From contig JABYQQ010000014.1 in NCBI GenBank assembly GCA_022605405.1, forward strand, positions 62,001-126,000: a DNA stretch of 64,000 nt, given 5' to 3'. The notes under the pieces are model-generated. The model had not been told where the DNA came from, searched no databases, and was given only the letters and a program-made list of their open reading frames with translations. Position 1 is the stretch's first letter; the number at the start of each line of letters is the position of its first letter. Positions 1 to 11,999 of the stretch are shown one piece after another. The stretch is from Earliella scabrosa. Taxonomy: Eukaryota; Basidiomycota; Agaricomycetes; Polyporales; Polyporaceae. The position numbers were made by a program, and so were the translations under genes.

Positions 1-64
1 GGATGTGTTGCGCCAGGGAGACGTCGTAGAAGAGGTGGGACTGAGACTGTTTCCGCATGGCTCG
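1..64 (-). pseudogene. possible tail fragment of another BTB-family gene at the window edge
   Basis: Read on the minus strand, the first 60 bases encode a stretch ending SHLFYDVSLAQHI. It resembles the RALYELL/RVFYELF block that follows the BTB domain in the four better copies downstream (1.5, 3.5, 10.5 kb and the 882-1322 fragment). Only about 20 codons are visible before the window ends, so this may be the end of a real gene to the left or chance similarity. Confidence 0.25.
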
Positions 65-881
65 ACATGTCAACGCGCATGCAGATAGTGTCGCGCTTCG
101 GAATCGTAACCTGAGGCGTGGATCGCTCCTTGACTCCATCAAAATCGAGTTCCAGAGGCAGTCTGAGACAGCATCGACAATCAGGAGCAGGAGCTCAGCA
201 GGTAGTAGAGGCATCGCGCGATCGGGGCTGATCTAGATTAAAGGGAGGACTCGAGTCTCGACTCCTCGCGAGGAGTCCGAGTCGTCGGCCTGACTCCCGG
301 TATGAGCACATGCTTGCTAATAAACACTACATCCATGGACAGACTCACTACTACCGATTATGATACAACGCTGACTTGCTCGCGTGAACGGTGGCTGGGG
401 CAGTGAGAGAGCAATGAGCGATGCGCAGTTCGAGTTCAACTGTGACCCCGTGGTGTGAGTGTGACAGTCAGTCACACTCACACGAGGCGCGATGCATAGC
501 TTGACCGTCCAGGAGTACGGTACAAGATGCACGAGCCCATAACAACCCGATCAAACACATGAGCCCATGTGCAGAGAACATACCCATGTTGTTCACACTG
601 ACCTGACCTGTGCATGCCCCGCCTCAGCCTTCCCGCAGAGATTCATCCAGATCACTGTTCCGTCGACGTCCACCACTGCGAGTACATCCGCGCGTCCTCC
701 CATGCACACTGGGTCAGGGTGAATCGTCTTTGGGAACATCCAGCAGGAGCTCTCGCACAGGATAAGCTCTCGATGCATTGCGGGCGAGACTCGGGTGGTA
801 CAAAGAAGGGAAATCGGCTCTTCACTCGCCTTGTACGCATCGTAGCCGGAGGCTTAGGTGACATGAATACCAATTATCCAG
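65..881. other. no gene recognised
   Basis: Several short frames overlap on both strands, without splice structure or family resemblance. I see nothing supportable here. Confidence 0.4.
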
Positions 882-1322
882 TCATCTCGCCCCAGTTGAC
901 GCGTTCTCGAGCAGCACGTCCAGCTCCTTCCACCACACGTTCCGCGCCGCATCCCATCCGCATATCTGGTTCGCGATACACTCGTCGCACCACCGCGCCT
1001 TCCCCCTCAGCCCCCTGATGTGGTCCTGGACAGCCTCGACGCGGCGAAACGGATCCCTCGTCTCCGCCTTCGCATAGGTCGCAAACTCTGCGCACCACGC
1101 ACCTCTAGCGTCCTCGCGGTCCGTCGCGCACCCCGGCGTATCCCCACACGGCCCCGGCGGCGTCAGAACCTGTGTCCGCCATCGCTCCTGCAGCGCCGCG
1201 CGGGTGCGGTGCAGAACGACGAGCTCGGCGTCCGAGACGTCAACGTCGCCGCGCTTGGCGCCGCTGACGTCCGTCCAGAAGGCTTCGTCCGCGGTGACTT
1301 CGTACAAGGCTCGCCGCATCAC
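882..1322 (-). pseudogene. BTB-family 3' fragment (C-terminal CxxC region only)
   Basis: An open frame of 146 codons matches the C-terminal half of the neighbouring BTB genes. It has RRALYEVTADEAFW, then a W-containing helix block ending LTPPGP, a RDPF motif, a WCDEC CxxC motif and a Trp-rich end. The upstream BTB half is not found in frame. Just 5' of the fragment another frame (ending about 1290) shows a VIQQL...LMR stretch that matches the preceding block of the paralogues, so a small frame-shifting duplication around 1320 probably separates the two. I read this as a decayed or 5'-truncated copy. It could instead be a terminal exon whose upstream exons I failed to connect. Confidence 0.55.
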
Positions 1323-1544
1323 GCATTAGTATCGCCAACTTCCAAGTGTCGTTCAGTTGCTGTATCACTCCTCGAGGGTAAACAATAAGAGTAGCTATAC
1401 ATAGAGAAACGGCAGCCGCAGCTCCAAGTTTCAACGCGATTGGAAAAACCAGAGACCCGTATTGTACAGGGTGGCAACTTGGGAGGTCGAGTAGGACAGT
1501 CATCGCGCCTGAATCCGAGTCATAAGGAACACTTGCATTCCCTC

Positions 1545-3067
1545 TCACATATCACAGCTAGAAGAGCCACTGACGTCCAACTTGGCCTCCTGGATCCCGA
1601 GTTCCCTACCCAGCTCCGTCCACCAAGCGCGCTTCCTCTCGTCACAAAGCCCGATACGACCAGCGACGCACGTCTCGCACCACTCCCCGCGCAGCTGCCC
1701 CACCCGCTCCTTCAGCTCATCCATCTTGCGGATCGGGTCTCTAGTCTCGAGCATCGCGAACTCCGCAAACGCGGCGTACCACGCACACGGATGGTCCTTC
1801 GTCGGGCATCCAGCGGTCTCGCACGACTCGGAGGCGGGCGGCGTCAACGCGAGTACGCGCCACTGCTCCTGGAGCCACGCGCGGGCAGCGAAGAGACGGA
1901 GGAGCTCCGGATCGGAGAGCTTGACCGTCAGAGCATGGTGGTCCGCGCTCGCGCGGACGTTCGTCCAGAACTCGTCGCACGCGAGGAGCTCGTACAAGGC
2001 GCGCTTGAGCTTGCCCGGGTACGCAAGCTCACGAGCGAGCATGAGCTGCTTGATCATGTCGGGATAAGACGGAGTAGGGTCGGCTGCGGTGGGCGCGGGA
2101 GGTGAAGACCAGTCGGAGCCGAGACGCTTCAGCGCGGCGTCGTGGATGGACTTGCAGGACAATGTGGACGATGCGCGGAGGAGCGATAAGGCAACCCCCT
2201 CCGAGGCCTCGTCTATCGGGCCAGCTCTGAGCAAACGAACGAGACGTCAGCGTGTAGAGATGGAAGAAGAAAACGGCTAGACGCACAGGGGAACCTCGAG
2301 GTATTCTAGCAGGCGATGGAAGTCGAGGTACTTGACGTCAGGCACGATCCAATGGGGCTCACGACCCCGCACGCAATGTTTGTTGGGCTGATTGAAGAAC
2401 GTCTTGAAGTAGTGGCAGTGGCGCTCGAGGCGGGATCGGAAGAGTTTGAAGTATACACCGTCGACTTTGAGGGTGACGTTGCCGTCGGGATACCAGAAGT
2501 CCTCGGAGTGAGATATGGACATTATCTCTTGAGCTTGTTGAGGAGCGCTGGACGGAGCAACCACCGGGCCGCCCCTGTGCCCAAAGACTGCGGTGCCCCG
2601 AGGTATTGGCATCGGGGTAGTGGCATCGGGCGATGGATTGAACGACGGCTGATGAGGACGCGTATAAGAGTCAGATACGACAACAACGTCATCGACGATC
2701 GTAATTGCTCACAGCGCCCACTACACAGCGTCCGCCTCTGAGTCTTAGCGGTGAAGAAGCCATAATAGTGCCATCTGACTCTGCTGTATTCCGGGGTCGC
2801 TTGTACGTGACGACTTCGTCGTATTCTATGTACTCCTCAGAAGGCTGAGCAATGGCCCGGGACGAATGTCAGTCACAACACGACAACCTTGCGACAGAAG
2901 GTACTCACGCGTTTCCCATTGGGGGACGTAGCTTGAGGAAGCGCATCTTGATTGAAGAAAGCAATCTCATGAAGAGAGGAAGACTCGGTGTGGAGATTGT
3001 CGACCCCGCCGCGAAAGGATGACATGTTCAAGGCGACAAGAGGCGGAAAGGCCGGACTTGGAGGCAT
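1545..3067 (-). CDS. BTB/POZ-like domain protein with C-terminal CxxC tail (copy 1)
   Basis: Four exons (2909..3067, 2713..2844, 2287..2648, 1545..2226; phases 0, 0, 2) give a 444-aa protein. Exon 3 carries the BTB/POZ-like core at about residues 145-215: FWYPDGNVTL, YFKLFRSRL, HYFKTFF and a final FHRLLEYLEVP helix. Exon 4 has the family-specific tail: VALSLLRASSTLS, RALYELLACDEFW, LTPP, RDPIRK, the CxxC motif WCETC and a Trp/Arg-rich end. BTB proteins commonly act as dimeric adaptors for Cullin-3 ligases, and this large fungal group has no assigned role. The tail cysteines could bind zinc (inference). ATG 3067 was chosen because it opens the frame that splices cleanly; ATG 3025 is an alternative. 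It sits in an array of related copies, most of them broken. Confidence 0.75.
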
Positions 3068-3452
3068 GCCTCCAGCGGTGTGTTGCGGTAAAGCGTACGT
3101 AGCCCATAACGAGCGTGCAGTTATATACGATCGCCCGACGCTCGAGCCGGCTCCTGCAAGAACAACGTTGCGAAGGTAAACAATGAATGAGTGTCTTGTT
3201 TTGAGTCGTGAGGCGCCAGCAAGTTGACGACGACGCCAAGTTCGTGTCGTGGAGCGTGACGCGTGACAGTTTAGGGCAGGTTCTTACCCTCTCGCTGCCG
3301 CCGCGTAGAACCCCCCTTCAACTCTCCTTAGCCAGTACTCATCTCTGCTCACAGTTGACCCACCCCTGCTTCGCATCTCCTGGAGGAGCGCATGCTTGAG
3401 TTTATAGGTGAGTTTGGACCCAACTGCAACATCACTTTTTCGGTCACTTCCG

Positions 3453-4658
3453 TTACGGAAGCTTGAGCCATGCATCCAAGCGCGACCACCACTCCGCCCT
3501 CTTCTTGTTCCAAGCTGCCTCTCTCTCATCCATGCATCTCGCGCACCACCCTCGCCGCAACTCTGCGCTTTGGTCATTTTTCGTGATATTGAACCTCACA
3601 GGGTCCCGCGCGCCGTCTTCCATCAGCTTCGCCTTCGTCACGAGGCTCCGCCACCTCATTTCCCTATTCCACGACGTGGAGTGTGGGTTCCGCGGCGCAC
3701 ATGCAAACATAGTGCTGGGAGTGTGAAGCGTGTAATGGCAGCACCTAGACTCGCCACGCCTGTTGAGGCCAGGAGGTGTCAGGACGAATTCGCGCCACTC
3801 GCGCTGGAGGTAGTGTCGCGCGTCGTACAGTTTGAGCAGGTAGCTGTCCTCCAAGCTTATCGTCTTCCGGTCTTCAGCGAGCGTATTCCAGAAAGCCTCG
3901 TTGACTAGGAGCTCGTAGAAGATGCGCTTCAGGACGCCGGGAATACCGTACTCGCGAGCGACGAACATCATGTGGATCGCCTCTGCGTATCCACGAGAGT
4001 CGTCGCTGGTGGTAGGCGGTACCCGAGAGTCCCATAGACGCATCAACCGGGTGCGGGCGAGCATCAGGACGACGTTGCACGATACCGTGTCTGCAGCGCG
4101 CAGGAGGGAGAGGGCTACTGGCTGGGACACCGGTTGGTCAAAGTATTCCCTGCATCGTCAGGATGAGCCGCGTTCACTCACAACACTCAGTCGACGGGAC
4201 TTACATAGGCGATCTGAGCGCCGTGAGGAGCCGCGTGAAGTCTCCGACAATGAGGTCGTGCGGGGCAGCGTACACGCGACAGAACTCGATGACCTCGTAG
4301 ATTTCCGAGTCGTCCTGTGACGGTGACGATGTCGAGAACAGTTCCTGGAAGTACCCGCAGTCGCGCGCGAGCCCGGCACGATCGAGCTTGAAGTAGGTCG
4401 TGTGTACGCGGACGACGACGTTCCCGCCCGGGAGCCAAAACTCCGGCGACGTCTTCTCGTGCGCAAGTAGTGCTCTGCCTCCGAAGGCCGCGTGCGTGGT
4501 GCGCGCACGCTTTGGGGCTCTCTCGGGCGAGGGTTCAGGGGTAGGGAGAGCCTGAATACAGATGAGCACATGGCGAGTGGCACACCAAGATCGAGGCGAT
4601 GAGTACTCACTCGCTTGAAGCTCTCCGCGGATCTCCTCGTATTGCCATCATCCTCCAT
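3453..4658 (-). CDS. BTB/POZ-like domain protein with C-terminal CxxC tail (copy 2)
   Basis: Three exons (4611..4658, 4205..4551, 3453..4149) make a 363-aa protein. The BTB-like core lies in exon 2: FWLPGGNVVVRV, YFKLDRAGLARDCGYFQELF, an acidic insert, then DFTRLLTALRSPM. Exon 3 continues VALSLLRAADTVSCN, RIFYELLVNEAFW, a REFVLTPPG block, RDPVRF, the CxxC motif WCARC and EWWSRLDAWLKLP. The start is uncertain. ATG 4658 opens a 16-codon first exon, but the same frame is open further upstream (SPERQPTPRFSW), so a 5' exon could be missing. The first two exons and about 300 bp of upstream sequence have an inverted, degenerate copy at 11.9-12.65 kb. Confidence 0.75.
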
Positions 4659-6120
4659 ATCCCATGAGAAACGCGGTGTTGGCTGTCGCTCTGGCGAGGT
4701 CGTAGCAGTACCTAAGGTCCACAAAGAGCCGAAGATACTGGTCAAGGCCGATCCGGTCGGCGCACTGAGACCAAGCATTGTGTGCCCGGAGCGTCGATAG
4801 AATGGGCAAATCAATGTACGCGCGAGTAAAGTCAGCAAGTGAGTCTCTCCGTTCAAGTGCGGTGGAGGTCAAATGCATCCCTCGAGAGAGGGCGCGGACA
4901 AAGGCCATTCATTGCAAGCGAGCCGCGTGTCAGACGCGTGCAATGTTTTCACGTGAGCGTGTCTTGCCAGGAGGTGAGCAGTCGAGTAAGCTTGGACTGT
5001 CTAGATCTAGCCGTGTCTATCACCCTTGAACACGCTTGTTCAAGAGCAGTAGGTTCTGAGTGGTCTCTCCGCTGATCCTATCTGTAGATTCAACCGAGTG
5101 CAACCGACACTGTCTCATGCATTCTTACCATGTGTGGTCGGTGTGATTGCGCACTTGCATTCTACAGTTGACATGGCGGCACTTGCGCTTGTCAGACTAT
5201 GACCCTCACGTGTGGGTATATCATACGCACCGAGACTAAGATCCCACAGAGTGCGGGCATCGCTGTACTACGTACTAGGTCATGTGTCTGATAGACAGCG
5301 CGAGCAGAGAACTCGCCGCTCGTAGACCTTGAAGACACCCGTTCGGTGTTCCGGAGGTAGTACAACTTGTTGTGACGGGTTTATTTCCAAGACCGCAGGG
5401 TACGAATGCGCTGGTTCGTGCTGGCGGGGAGTCCCATCGGGCTTCCTAGATTTGCTGGATACGGGCTTTCGTGCATGAGAGTGGAGTCGAGAATGTCCGC
5501 TGTGTGAGGAAGTGAGATTGGAGATCTAGTAGATCAGACTTTAGAGGGTATGAGAATAGATAGGCGGAGGTGGGTACCGGGAGCTCTGTGCTGGTCCAGA
5601 GCGGAGCAGCTTGATGTGCGCCGTGTTCCGACTACCTGATTCATCCAGATGCGTCGGGACTCGGGACTCGGAGATGCCACACTTTGCCTCTTGAATCGAA
5701 TCGGCATGACGGCTGTCCAATGAATCATCCCGGTTATTATGAAGAGATCCATGCAGTCCATTAGTACCAAATAATGACCGAGCATGCTTACCTGGAGAGC
5801 AGCCCATGAGGAAGTTACCATCATCCACTGCTCTTGACCTACTTACTGAGCGCTGAGCGGTTTTCGCCACGTGGCTCGTCGGCAGACTCCGGTCTTGTCA
5901 CAGCAAATCTTGGCAACACCACCACAACCCAGTACTACCACAACCATTGCCACCCACGCAAACTACTACTGAGTCTGGCCAACGGCACTAGGTACGTGTT
6001 GAAGCTTGAATGTACTGAGGACTGGCCGCTAATGCACCTCCGGCCTTCTACAGAGAGACTCAGAGTCTTACTCACTGTTCACGCCTCCTTCTTGACACAC
6101 CACCTGACTCGCCGCAAATA
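4659..6120. other. intergenic; two segments shared with distant copies
   Basis: No gene is supported. About 4660-4990 resembles the reverse complement of 11.88-12.12 kb, the 5' flank shared by the two BTB copies. About 5860-6120 resembles the reverse complement of 17.03-17.36 kb, the 5' flank shared by two MYND copies, with matching blocks around CCACGTGGC and the CACCACAAC run. I see nothing between 5.0 and 5.85 kb. Confidence 0.5.
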
Positions 6121-6640
6121 ATGAACATCTACTCACCCGGACACGTTCACTGCGAGAACGGTCTCTTCCACAATGCCGAGCCAATGCACACCCATGCCCA
6201 CTGCAAGAATTGCTTCCGCATGCGTCGCTGCGAAGGCAGCGACGCGGACTGGAAACTGCAGCGCTGCGCGGGCTGCTTCATTGCGACCTTCTGTGTATGT
6301 CTCATGCTACTTTCTCGTCGTAACGTCTCTGAGACACGCCGCACGCGTCCCCAACAGTCCAGAGCATGCCAAAAGGCGCACTGGCACAAGGGCCACAAGC
6401 GCGTCTGCAACTACCACAAGCTCCAGCGCGAGCGCGCCACCGAGCTCTCTGGCAACCCTCGCGCGTGGGCGGACCTCGCGCACTGGATCGAGTTCCACCA
6501 CGCGTCGCTCATCAACGCGACGCTCGCCTGCTTCTTGCTCAAGAAGGCCAAGATCCCCGACGTGACCTCGACCCACCTCCTTCACCTCTCGCTCAACTAC
6601 CGCAACGACCCCGGGGAGCGAGACGTGAGTAGGTCAGTAC
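6121..6640 (+). pseudogene. MYND zinc-finger protein, 3'-truncated copy (M1)
   Basis: The frame opens with ATG 6121 and encodes the MYND finger ligands in order: CKNC, RCAGC, then after an intron (about 6292-6357) SRACQKAHWHKGHKRVC. A helical block follows (NPRAWADLAHWIEFHHASLI, LACFLLKKAKIPDV). Homology stops near 6630, soon after LNYRNDP, although the paralogue at 16.1 kb continues for about 130 residues to a conserved Cys-rich end. The next gene (minus strand, ending 6804) begins right after, so the 3' half was probably lost in a rearrangement. MYND fingers bind zinc and mediate protein-protein contacts. An in-frame read-through product of 221 codons exists but has no homologous tail. Confidence 0.7.
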
Positions 6641-6803
6641 ATGTACAACGAACGTTCGAACGACGGTATCCAAGACCTGAGAGACCCAGACTGCATCGAC
6701 CATCGACAGCATCCAAAGCAGAAAAAGACCCGAATGAAACCACACGCTCACGGACTCGACTCTCGAGGGAGGAGGAGGAAGCATGATGCATGATGCATCA
6801 CCA

Positions 6804-8337
6804 TCATCGTCGCCGAGGCAGCGGCCCGAGCAGCTCCGTCTCCTCGCTGTCCGACGAGTGCCAAGACGAAATCCTCACGCCGTCCACCGTGCTCGTCCCC
6901 GTCGCCGCGCTCGCCGCACTCATCCCACTCGCCCCGCTCTGCACGCTCCCCAGCGTCGGCGCGGGGCTATGTGCCCGCTCCCTTTCCCGAAGCTTGACCC
7001 GCGCCTCCTCGGCGGACTCGCGCGAGGAGAGGAACGGGTCTGGATAGGGCGGGGGCGGGTGCTGCGAGCCTCGCGAGTACTGCGACAGATTCGAGACGCG
7101 CGTCGACGAGGCCGAGGAGGACGACGCGCGGGATGGCGATGCAAAGGACGAGGGCGGGTGCGCGTGTGGGTGGTCGCGTGGGGAGTTGAAAGGATCTCGC
7201 GGGTCTCGCGGGTCGCTCTCGTCCGTGCTTGCAAGTGACGGCGCGCCCGAGGCATACCGCGCGCCAGCAACGGACACGGAGAGCGAGGGTGTGATGGAAG
7301 AGTGGCCTGTCGTGTGCGTGGAGACGGACCCGGGGCGCACGCCATATGTCTTGTCGAATGCCGAGGGCGAGGTGGACCACGCGGGGCTCGCGGGCCGTTT
7401 TGCCTCGGGGTGCGCGAGGTGTGGGGGGAGCGCGGGGAGGGGCGCGAGCGGTGTCGAGGGGGAGAGAGGCGAGTAGGGCTGAGAGGAGGACGGGGCGTGG
7501 TGGAGCGTTGCGTTGAGGAAGGGGATGGCGGGCGAGGTGGACGGTGAGGCGGAGGCTGGGTATGGCGGGAGGCTTGTGCTTGAGGAGGACGGGTCTGTGT
7601 GGGTGCGAGGTGAGTGGATTCGTGTAAGGGATCGGGGAGACGCCAAGGACGCGAGAACGAACGGGATACTCACCGAACGGGGTAACGACGTAGCCCTCCG
7701 GCTTCTGCTGCATCTGCGTTGCGCTCCCCTGCTCCTTCCCCGGTCCCTGCCCCGCCCCCTTCTTCTCGAACCTCGCCTTTCCGTACTTGAAGCCAAAGAG
7801 CGTGCCCGAGCCGAACGTCCCTCTCCGGAGCAGCCATAGGAACAGCCCGATGAAGCCAAAGACGACGAAGACGGCGCCAGCGAGCTTGCCATGCGAGAGC
7901 CCGGTCTGCGAGGACGACTCCTGCGGATCGGAGCCTGCTGTAGACACAGTCGTGGAGGAGCTCGGGGACGGGATGTACACGGCGGTATCGTTCCCTGCAA
8001 AGTCGCTCGCGTGCGCGGTCGCGGCGGGGATGTATGAGGTCAGGGACGTGCTGGAAGAGATTGGGGTATGGTGCCATGTCGAGCAGGCCATGTGGTTGGT
8101 CTTGCATTCTTCTGCGAGGGAGGCGCATAAGGCGGGGTTTGTCTTGCACTCGTCTAAGGGAAAGAGGAATTTGGGCGTTGGGGAGGTTGTAGAGGTCGGA
8201 GAGGATATCGTCTCGAGATCGGTACTGGGAGGGATGGATGTGGAGAAGTCCGTGGACCCGAATTGGCGGGGCTGGGCCTGGTGGTGGATGTGGGGGGCGT
8301 TGGAGACGGGAATGGAGGGTTGGGGAGAGTGGACCAT
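6804..8337 (-). CDS. single-pass membrane protein with Cys-containing ectodomain and long Ser/Pro tail (R)
   Basis: Two exons (7674..8337, 6804..7594; phase-1 intron) give 484 aa. The N-terminus has no classical signal peptide. A short ectodomain contains four cysteines (ECKTNPALC...EECKTNHMAC) and a Ser/Thr-rich stalk. A transmembrane segment follows at about residues 155-178 (AVFVVFGFIGLFLWLL) and then a juxtamembrane block GSGTLFGFKYG. The tail is Ser/Pro/Arg-rich and includes PPPPYPDPF, a PPxY-type WW-binding site. The gene at 32.4-33.9 kb is a clear paralogue, with the same N-terminal PVS..HHHQ..PRQ pattern, juxtamembrane block and splice site after TPFG/TPLG. ATG 8337 was chosen from that match. 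Part of its tail is duplicated in inverted orientation at 13.5 kb. Function unknown. Confidence 0.75.
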
Positions 8338-10019
8338 GGCGAGTGCGAGGGTACGAGGAGAATGAAGAGTGAAGAAGGAGCGAGACTGGGACGCGTTTGT
8401 ACGGTGATGCGCCTGGGGACGGAATGGATGGGTTGTTGGAGACGAAACCCGAGCAGTCGGAAAACGCACCCTGGGGTATTCAGTATTCAATCGTAGAGCC
8501 CACGTCCAACCAGTGTCCCGTCGCCGACAATCGTCAAGTTGCCCTCGAGAACGCGCGGCTGAGCTTGGTAAGGCGACGCGCAGAAGGAGTGCTATGTATC
8601 AAGCTGGCCAGCAGAAACGAGGAGTGTGGAGGATATCGGTGGACGTGCGCCCAATTGCAAGAAGTTGAATGGACACCCTCACGGCGGGAGAGCGAGAGGC
8701 GGGACTCCTGGGGCGCTCAGAGGGCGGGCTCGTCGCGCCGCGCATTGATGGCCGCCGGCGTCGAGGCGAGGCGGTGCTCTCGCGCCGTACCTCCGTCGAG
8801 TCCCCGTCGACCCCGACCGCAGATGTGTGGATAGTAAGTACTACACGCCTGGGGCTCTCAAGAGGCCGCGCTGTCGACGACTCCAGTGGAGCATCCGGAC
8901 GCCTCAGCTCGCGGGTGCGATCGCGGGCATTGTCGTCGCCATCGTCGCGCGCTCGCTGCAGTATCGGGCTCCATCGTGCGGAGGTGCCATTGTAGTCGAG
9001 CACCTCGACAGAAGTCTGAAGGACTGTAGCTGAGTCAATTGTGCGGCCTGTGTCTGCTCTACTGCTGATCAACCCGACCCGCCTTGGTACACAGTGAACA
9101 CACCTCGACAGAGCCCCGGCCCTCGGGCAAGGTGCTCCTCCCCTTCGCGGAGCGCGTTGCGTTGTTGGATGATGGCACATTGATTCAGAGGTGAGTGATC
9201 TGACTGACGTTCGTGTATTCGCAGTCCCCCGAGAGAGCCTGAGGTGCTGGTGAGGACGAAAATGGGCGAACTCGCGAGCAATATGGCCAAAGGTGGGACT
9301 CATGCTGGACATTCAGGGCCGCTCCAGGAGGTTGATGTGGGAGTATCTCTAGCAGGAGGTCCCCCGGACGACGAGCTGACTTTGGAGGAGGGCGCAGGTG
9401 GTGACCTGAGCCGCCGCCGTACCGAGGGTATTGACTTATGCCACCCTAGGCCTGACGTCAACTCCGCGCTGGCAGTGGCTCAAGATGAGCACCTTGACTT
9501 CCATCATAGTTCGGCATGTTGCCAGCAAGTCTGATACATGGGGGCGATGCTGCCCATGGGCCGCGTCGTCTGACGCTCGGTCGTCCTGTACATGTACTAC
9601 GACGGGTCATATATAGGCGTTTCTATTCAACTCATCTGCATAATGGACGTTTGCATGAGACTAGCTGACGTGCGCCCCAGCATCTCCGAAATAGGTCCTT
9701 TGGAAAGGATGAGCAACCTCTTTGTCTGTCCTCTCGAGAGCCAATCCTTGATTGTAGTACCGTTGCCACTGATATATGTGATCCAGCATCCCCGAGGACT
9801 CACTTCCCCACCTGGAAGGAGCTCGTCACAGGCACTACATAGCTAGCTCGAACGCCACTCCAACCGACTGGCACACAAATGCAACTCGGAAGGTCCTTGC
9901 CTCACCCGGTGAGTGCTTCTCGGCTCGCTTCATCGCGACAGCGACAAACAGGTGCATTGGAACACCCATATAGGAGCGATCGCAAGGGACGCCGCCTCCA
10001 GCACGCGAGACCGCCTGCC
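8338..10019. other. no gene recognised
   Basis: There are short overlapping frames only, biased to Arg/Ser as expected for GC-rich non-coding sequence. No splice-consistent gene or known domain was found. The right end grades into the BTB pseudogene. Confidence 0.4.
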
Positions 10020-10997
10020 AGGATGATGTCGAGGAAGATATCGTCCGCGACAACACCTTCTTGTACGAAGACGGCGACGTGATCATCAAAGTCGAGAACA
10101 CGCACTTCAAGCTGTTCCGCTCTCGACAGTAGCACGGGACTCCCAGTACTTTGCGAATCTATTCTCAACCCCTCTGCAGCCCATCTACAAGATCGCCAAT
10201 GTGGCGCTGACGGACTTTCGCCGGTTCCTCAACGCGCTCGAGCAGCCTTTGTATGTACTACGCCGTTAGCATGACCATGACCTTTTCAGCACGCGCACCA
10301 ACCCTCTATCACTAGCCCAGATGCAGCATACCCTCTCTCGCAGTCAAACGCCATCTCGCTTCTCCGCACAGCGGACGTCCTCGACTCCACGATGATCCGG
10401 GACGTAGCAAAAGCCCGCCTCCAGCAGATCTAGGACTCAAAGAAACCACCGTGCCAGCGCGACCCGGCCCACTCCACACCCACACCGCGGCCCTGGAGAT
10501 GAACCACCACGACGAGCTGTACCACGTCCGGAGCGTGCGGACGCGCGTCTTCTACGAGCTCTTCTCGAGCGGTGAGTTATAGGACGCGCTCGCTGCGATC
10601 GAGGAGCGCGTCACGGTGTACATCGTCGACACGCGCGAGCTGTACGTCCTCACGGCGGCGCGGCAGTGGCGCGACTTTGTTCTTATGCCTCCCCGGCTCG
10701 CCCTTGGCGAGAACGAGGGGTGTGCGTGCGCGTGTCGTACGAGCTGCGATTCCTGTGCTCCGGGGGTGCGCGAGGGTGCGCGAGGGGAGTCCGGGTGGGA
10801 GCCGGTACGAACGATGGGTCAAGTACATGCTGGCGGCTGGCGTTGTGGACGATCGAGCGCGCGATCCTGTCAGGTATGACTTTGTCGGGCGGCACAGGAT
10901 GGAGTTGAGCAGGTACTGGTGCGAGTGGTGCTTGCAGGAGCGGAGGGACGCGTGGGAGGCGAAGCGAGTCGTGTGGCGGGGGACTTGCTTTGACTGA
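10020..10997 (+). pseudogene. BTB-family pseudogene with frameshift and two TAG codons
   Basis: The BTB-like core is recognisable from FLYEDGDVIIKVENTHFKLF at about 10055. The frame then shifts near 10130, and RDSQYFANLF continues in another frame through DFRRFLNALEQPL. After an intron the tail reads AISLLRTADVLDST and stops at a TAG (about 10433), where paralogues have Trp (RLMRLWD). A further shift follows. RTRVFYELFSSGEL then meets a second TAG (about 10580), again where a Trp is expected from ELL..FW. The 3' part (RDPVRY, the CxxC motif WCEWC, DAWEAKRVVWRG) is open to TGA 10997. The orientation is opposite to the intact copies. Confidence 0.75.
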
Positions 10998-11288
10998 AAC
11001 CGTTCGCTAGAACTGAGGTGAGTCGTCGTTTCGAGTTTATCGCATTCCGTTGACCATTGATCCTGTTTCTTTTACAGGGGTGAAAGAGATATGTCTCGCT
11101 GTTGTTGGCTGTTGTCGACTAGATACACCACCTACTGCGGACCCGCATGTTCAACAATATCACTTACTTCCGACATGAGATTCTCGGCATCCTCTATCGC
11201 GTTCTCCGCCTTGCGGTCTTCACTCGCGTCCCTATTCTTCTCGGCATCCTTCGTCGCACGGCTTGCGAACTTAGGTTAACCAGATCGT
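10998..11288. other. short intergenic stretch
   Basis: A small plus-strand frame of 62 codons (11091-11279) lacks any family resemblance. I see no supported feature. Confidence 0.4.
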
Positions 11289-11747
11289 TTAGTTGACATT
11301 CGAGCCGCTCACAAGAAGCGAGCTTGCACTCACACATTCTAGCACGTTACACTCCTTTGCGAAGCCCTCCCCCCACCTATCCTCCCTACACCACTCACAG
11401 GCACCTCCATCAATCGGTCCGCTACAGATTTTGTGACATTCTGCCATCACATGTTGCGATTGGTACGTCATGCGAATCCTCCGGCAAAAACCAAGGCGAA
11501 ACGTACTGATACAAGTCTTGCATCCTCTTTCGAAGAGTGGGTGTATAAATTGTCGGCGGCGAGGCGCAAACCACTCCTCTTCAGAATCGGACTCTATGGC
11601 GCTGCCATCTTCAGTGCGCTGGTCGTCGACAGTCTGCCACATGCAGTCAATATCGTCAAGAGAAATGGCGACAATGTGGTTATGGGCACCAACTTCTGTC
11701 GTCAAGTCCATCATTGAACCTTCCGATGTTGTGAGTGAGTGAGACAT
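11289..11747 (-). CDS. hypothetical Cys-rich protein
   Basis: An uninterrupted frame of about 152 codons runs from ATG 11747. An acidic stretch (ESDSEEEWF) is followed by a Cys-rich C-terminal half with spacings CKTC, CHKIC, CEWC and a final KEC..LEC, which could form a small zinc-binding fold (inference). No family was recognised and no paralogue is seen in the window. The frame continues upstream to 11909 with a second ATG. It lies back to back with the BTB pseudogene at 12.0 kb and could be a remnant of a larger gene. Confidence 0.35.
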   Translation of the reverse strand: MSHSLTTSEGSMMDLTTEVGAHNHIVAISLDDIDCMWQTVDDQRTEDGSAIESDSEEEWFAPRRRQFIHPLFERGCKTCISTFRLGFCRRIRMTYQSQHVMAECHKICSGPIDGGACEWCREDRWGEGFAKECNVLECVSASSLLVSGSNVN

Positions 11748-11999
11748 GGCGAGGTAAGACTTGCAGTGCGAAGGGGCGCATGCATGATGTGGCGATGTCA
11801 GGTCTGCAGTCGCAGAGACGACGGTGGCATATACAGCTCCAAGGCATGTACTCGGTTCCTTGTCTCCGACGAGTCGCAACCATGACGCGCTCACGTGAAA
11901 ACATTGCACGCGTCCGACACCCTTTGTCCGCGCCGCCTTTGCCCTGCATGGGCCTTGAACGGAGAGACTGACTCGCTACTTTCATCGAGCGTACGTTCT

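Noticed and set aside
6788..6806. CAT-rich stretch as a His tag or coding repeat
   Set aside because: The short ATGATGCATGATGCATCACC run lies between two genes and overlaps the stop of gene R. No coding context.
10433..10582. TAG codons at Trp positions as evidence of repeat-induced point mutation
   Set aside because: Both changes fit G to A, but the same copy has indels and most neighbouring C and G positions are unchanged, so a RIP signature is not supported by eye.
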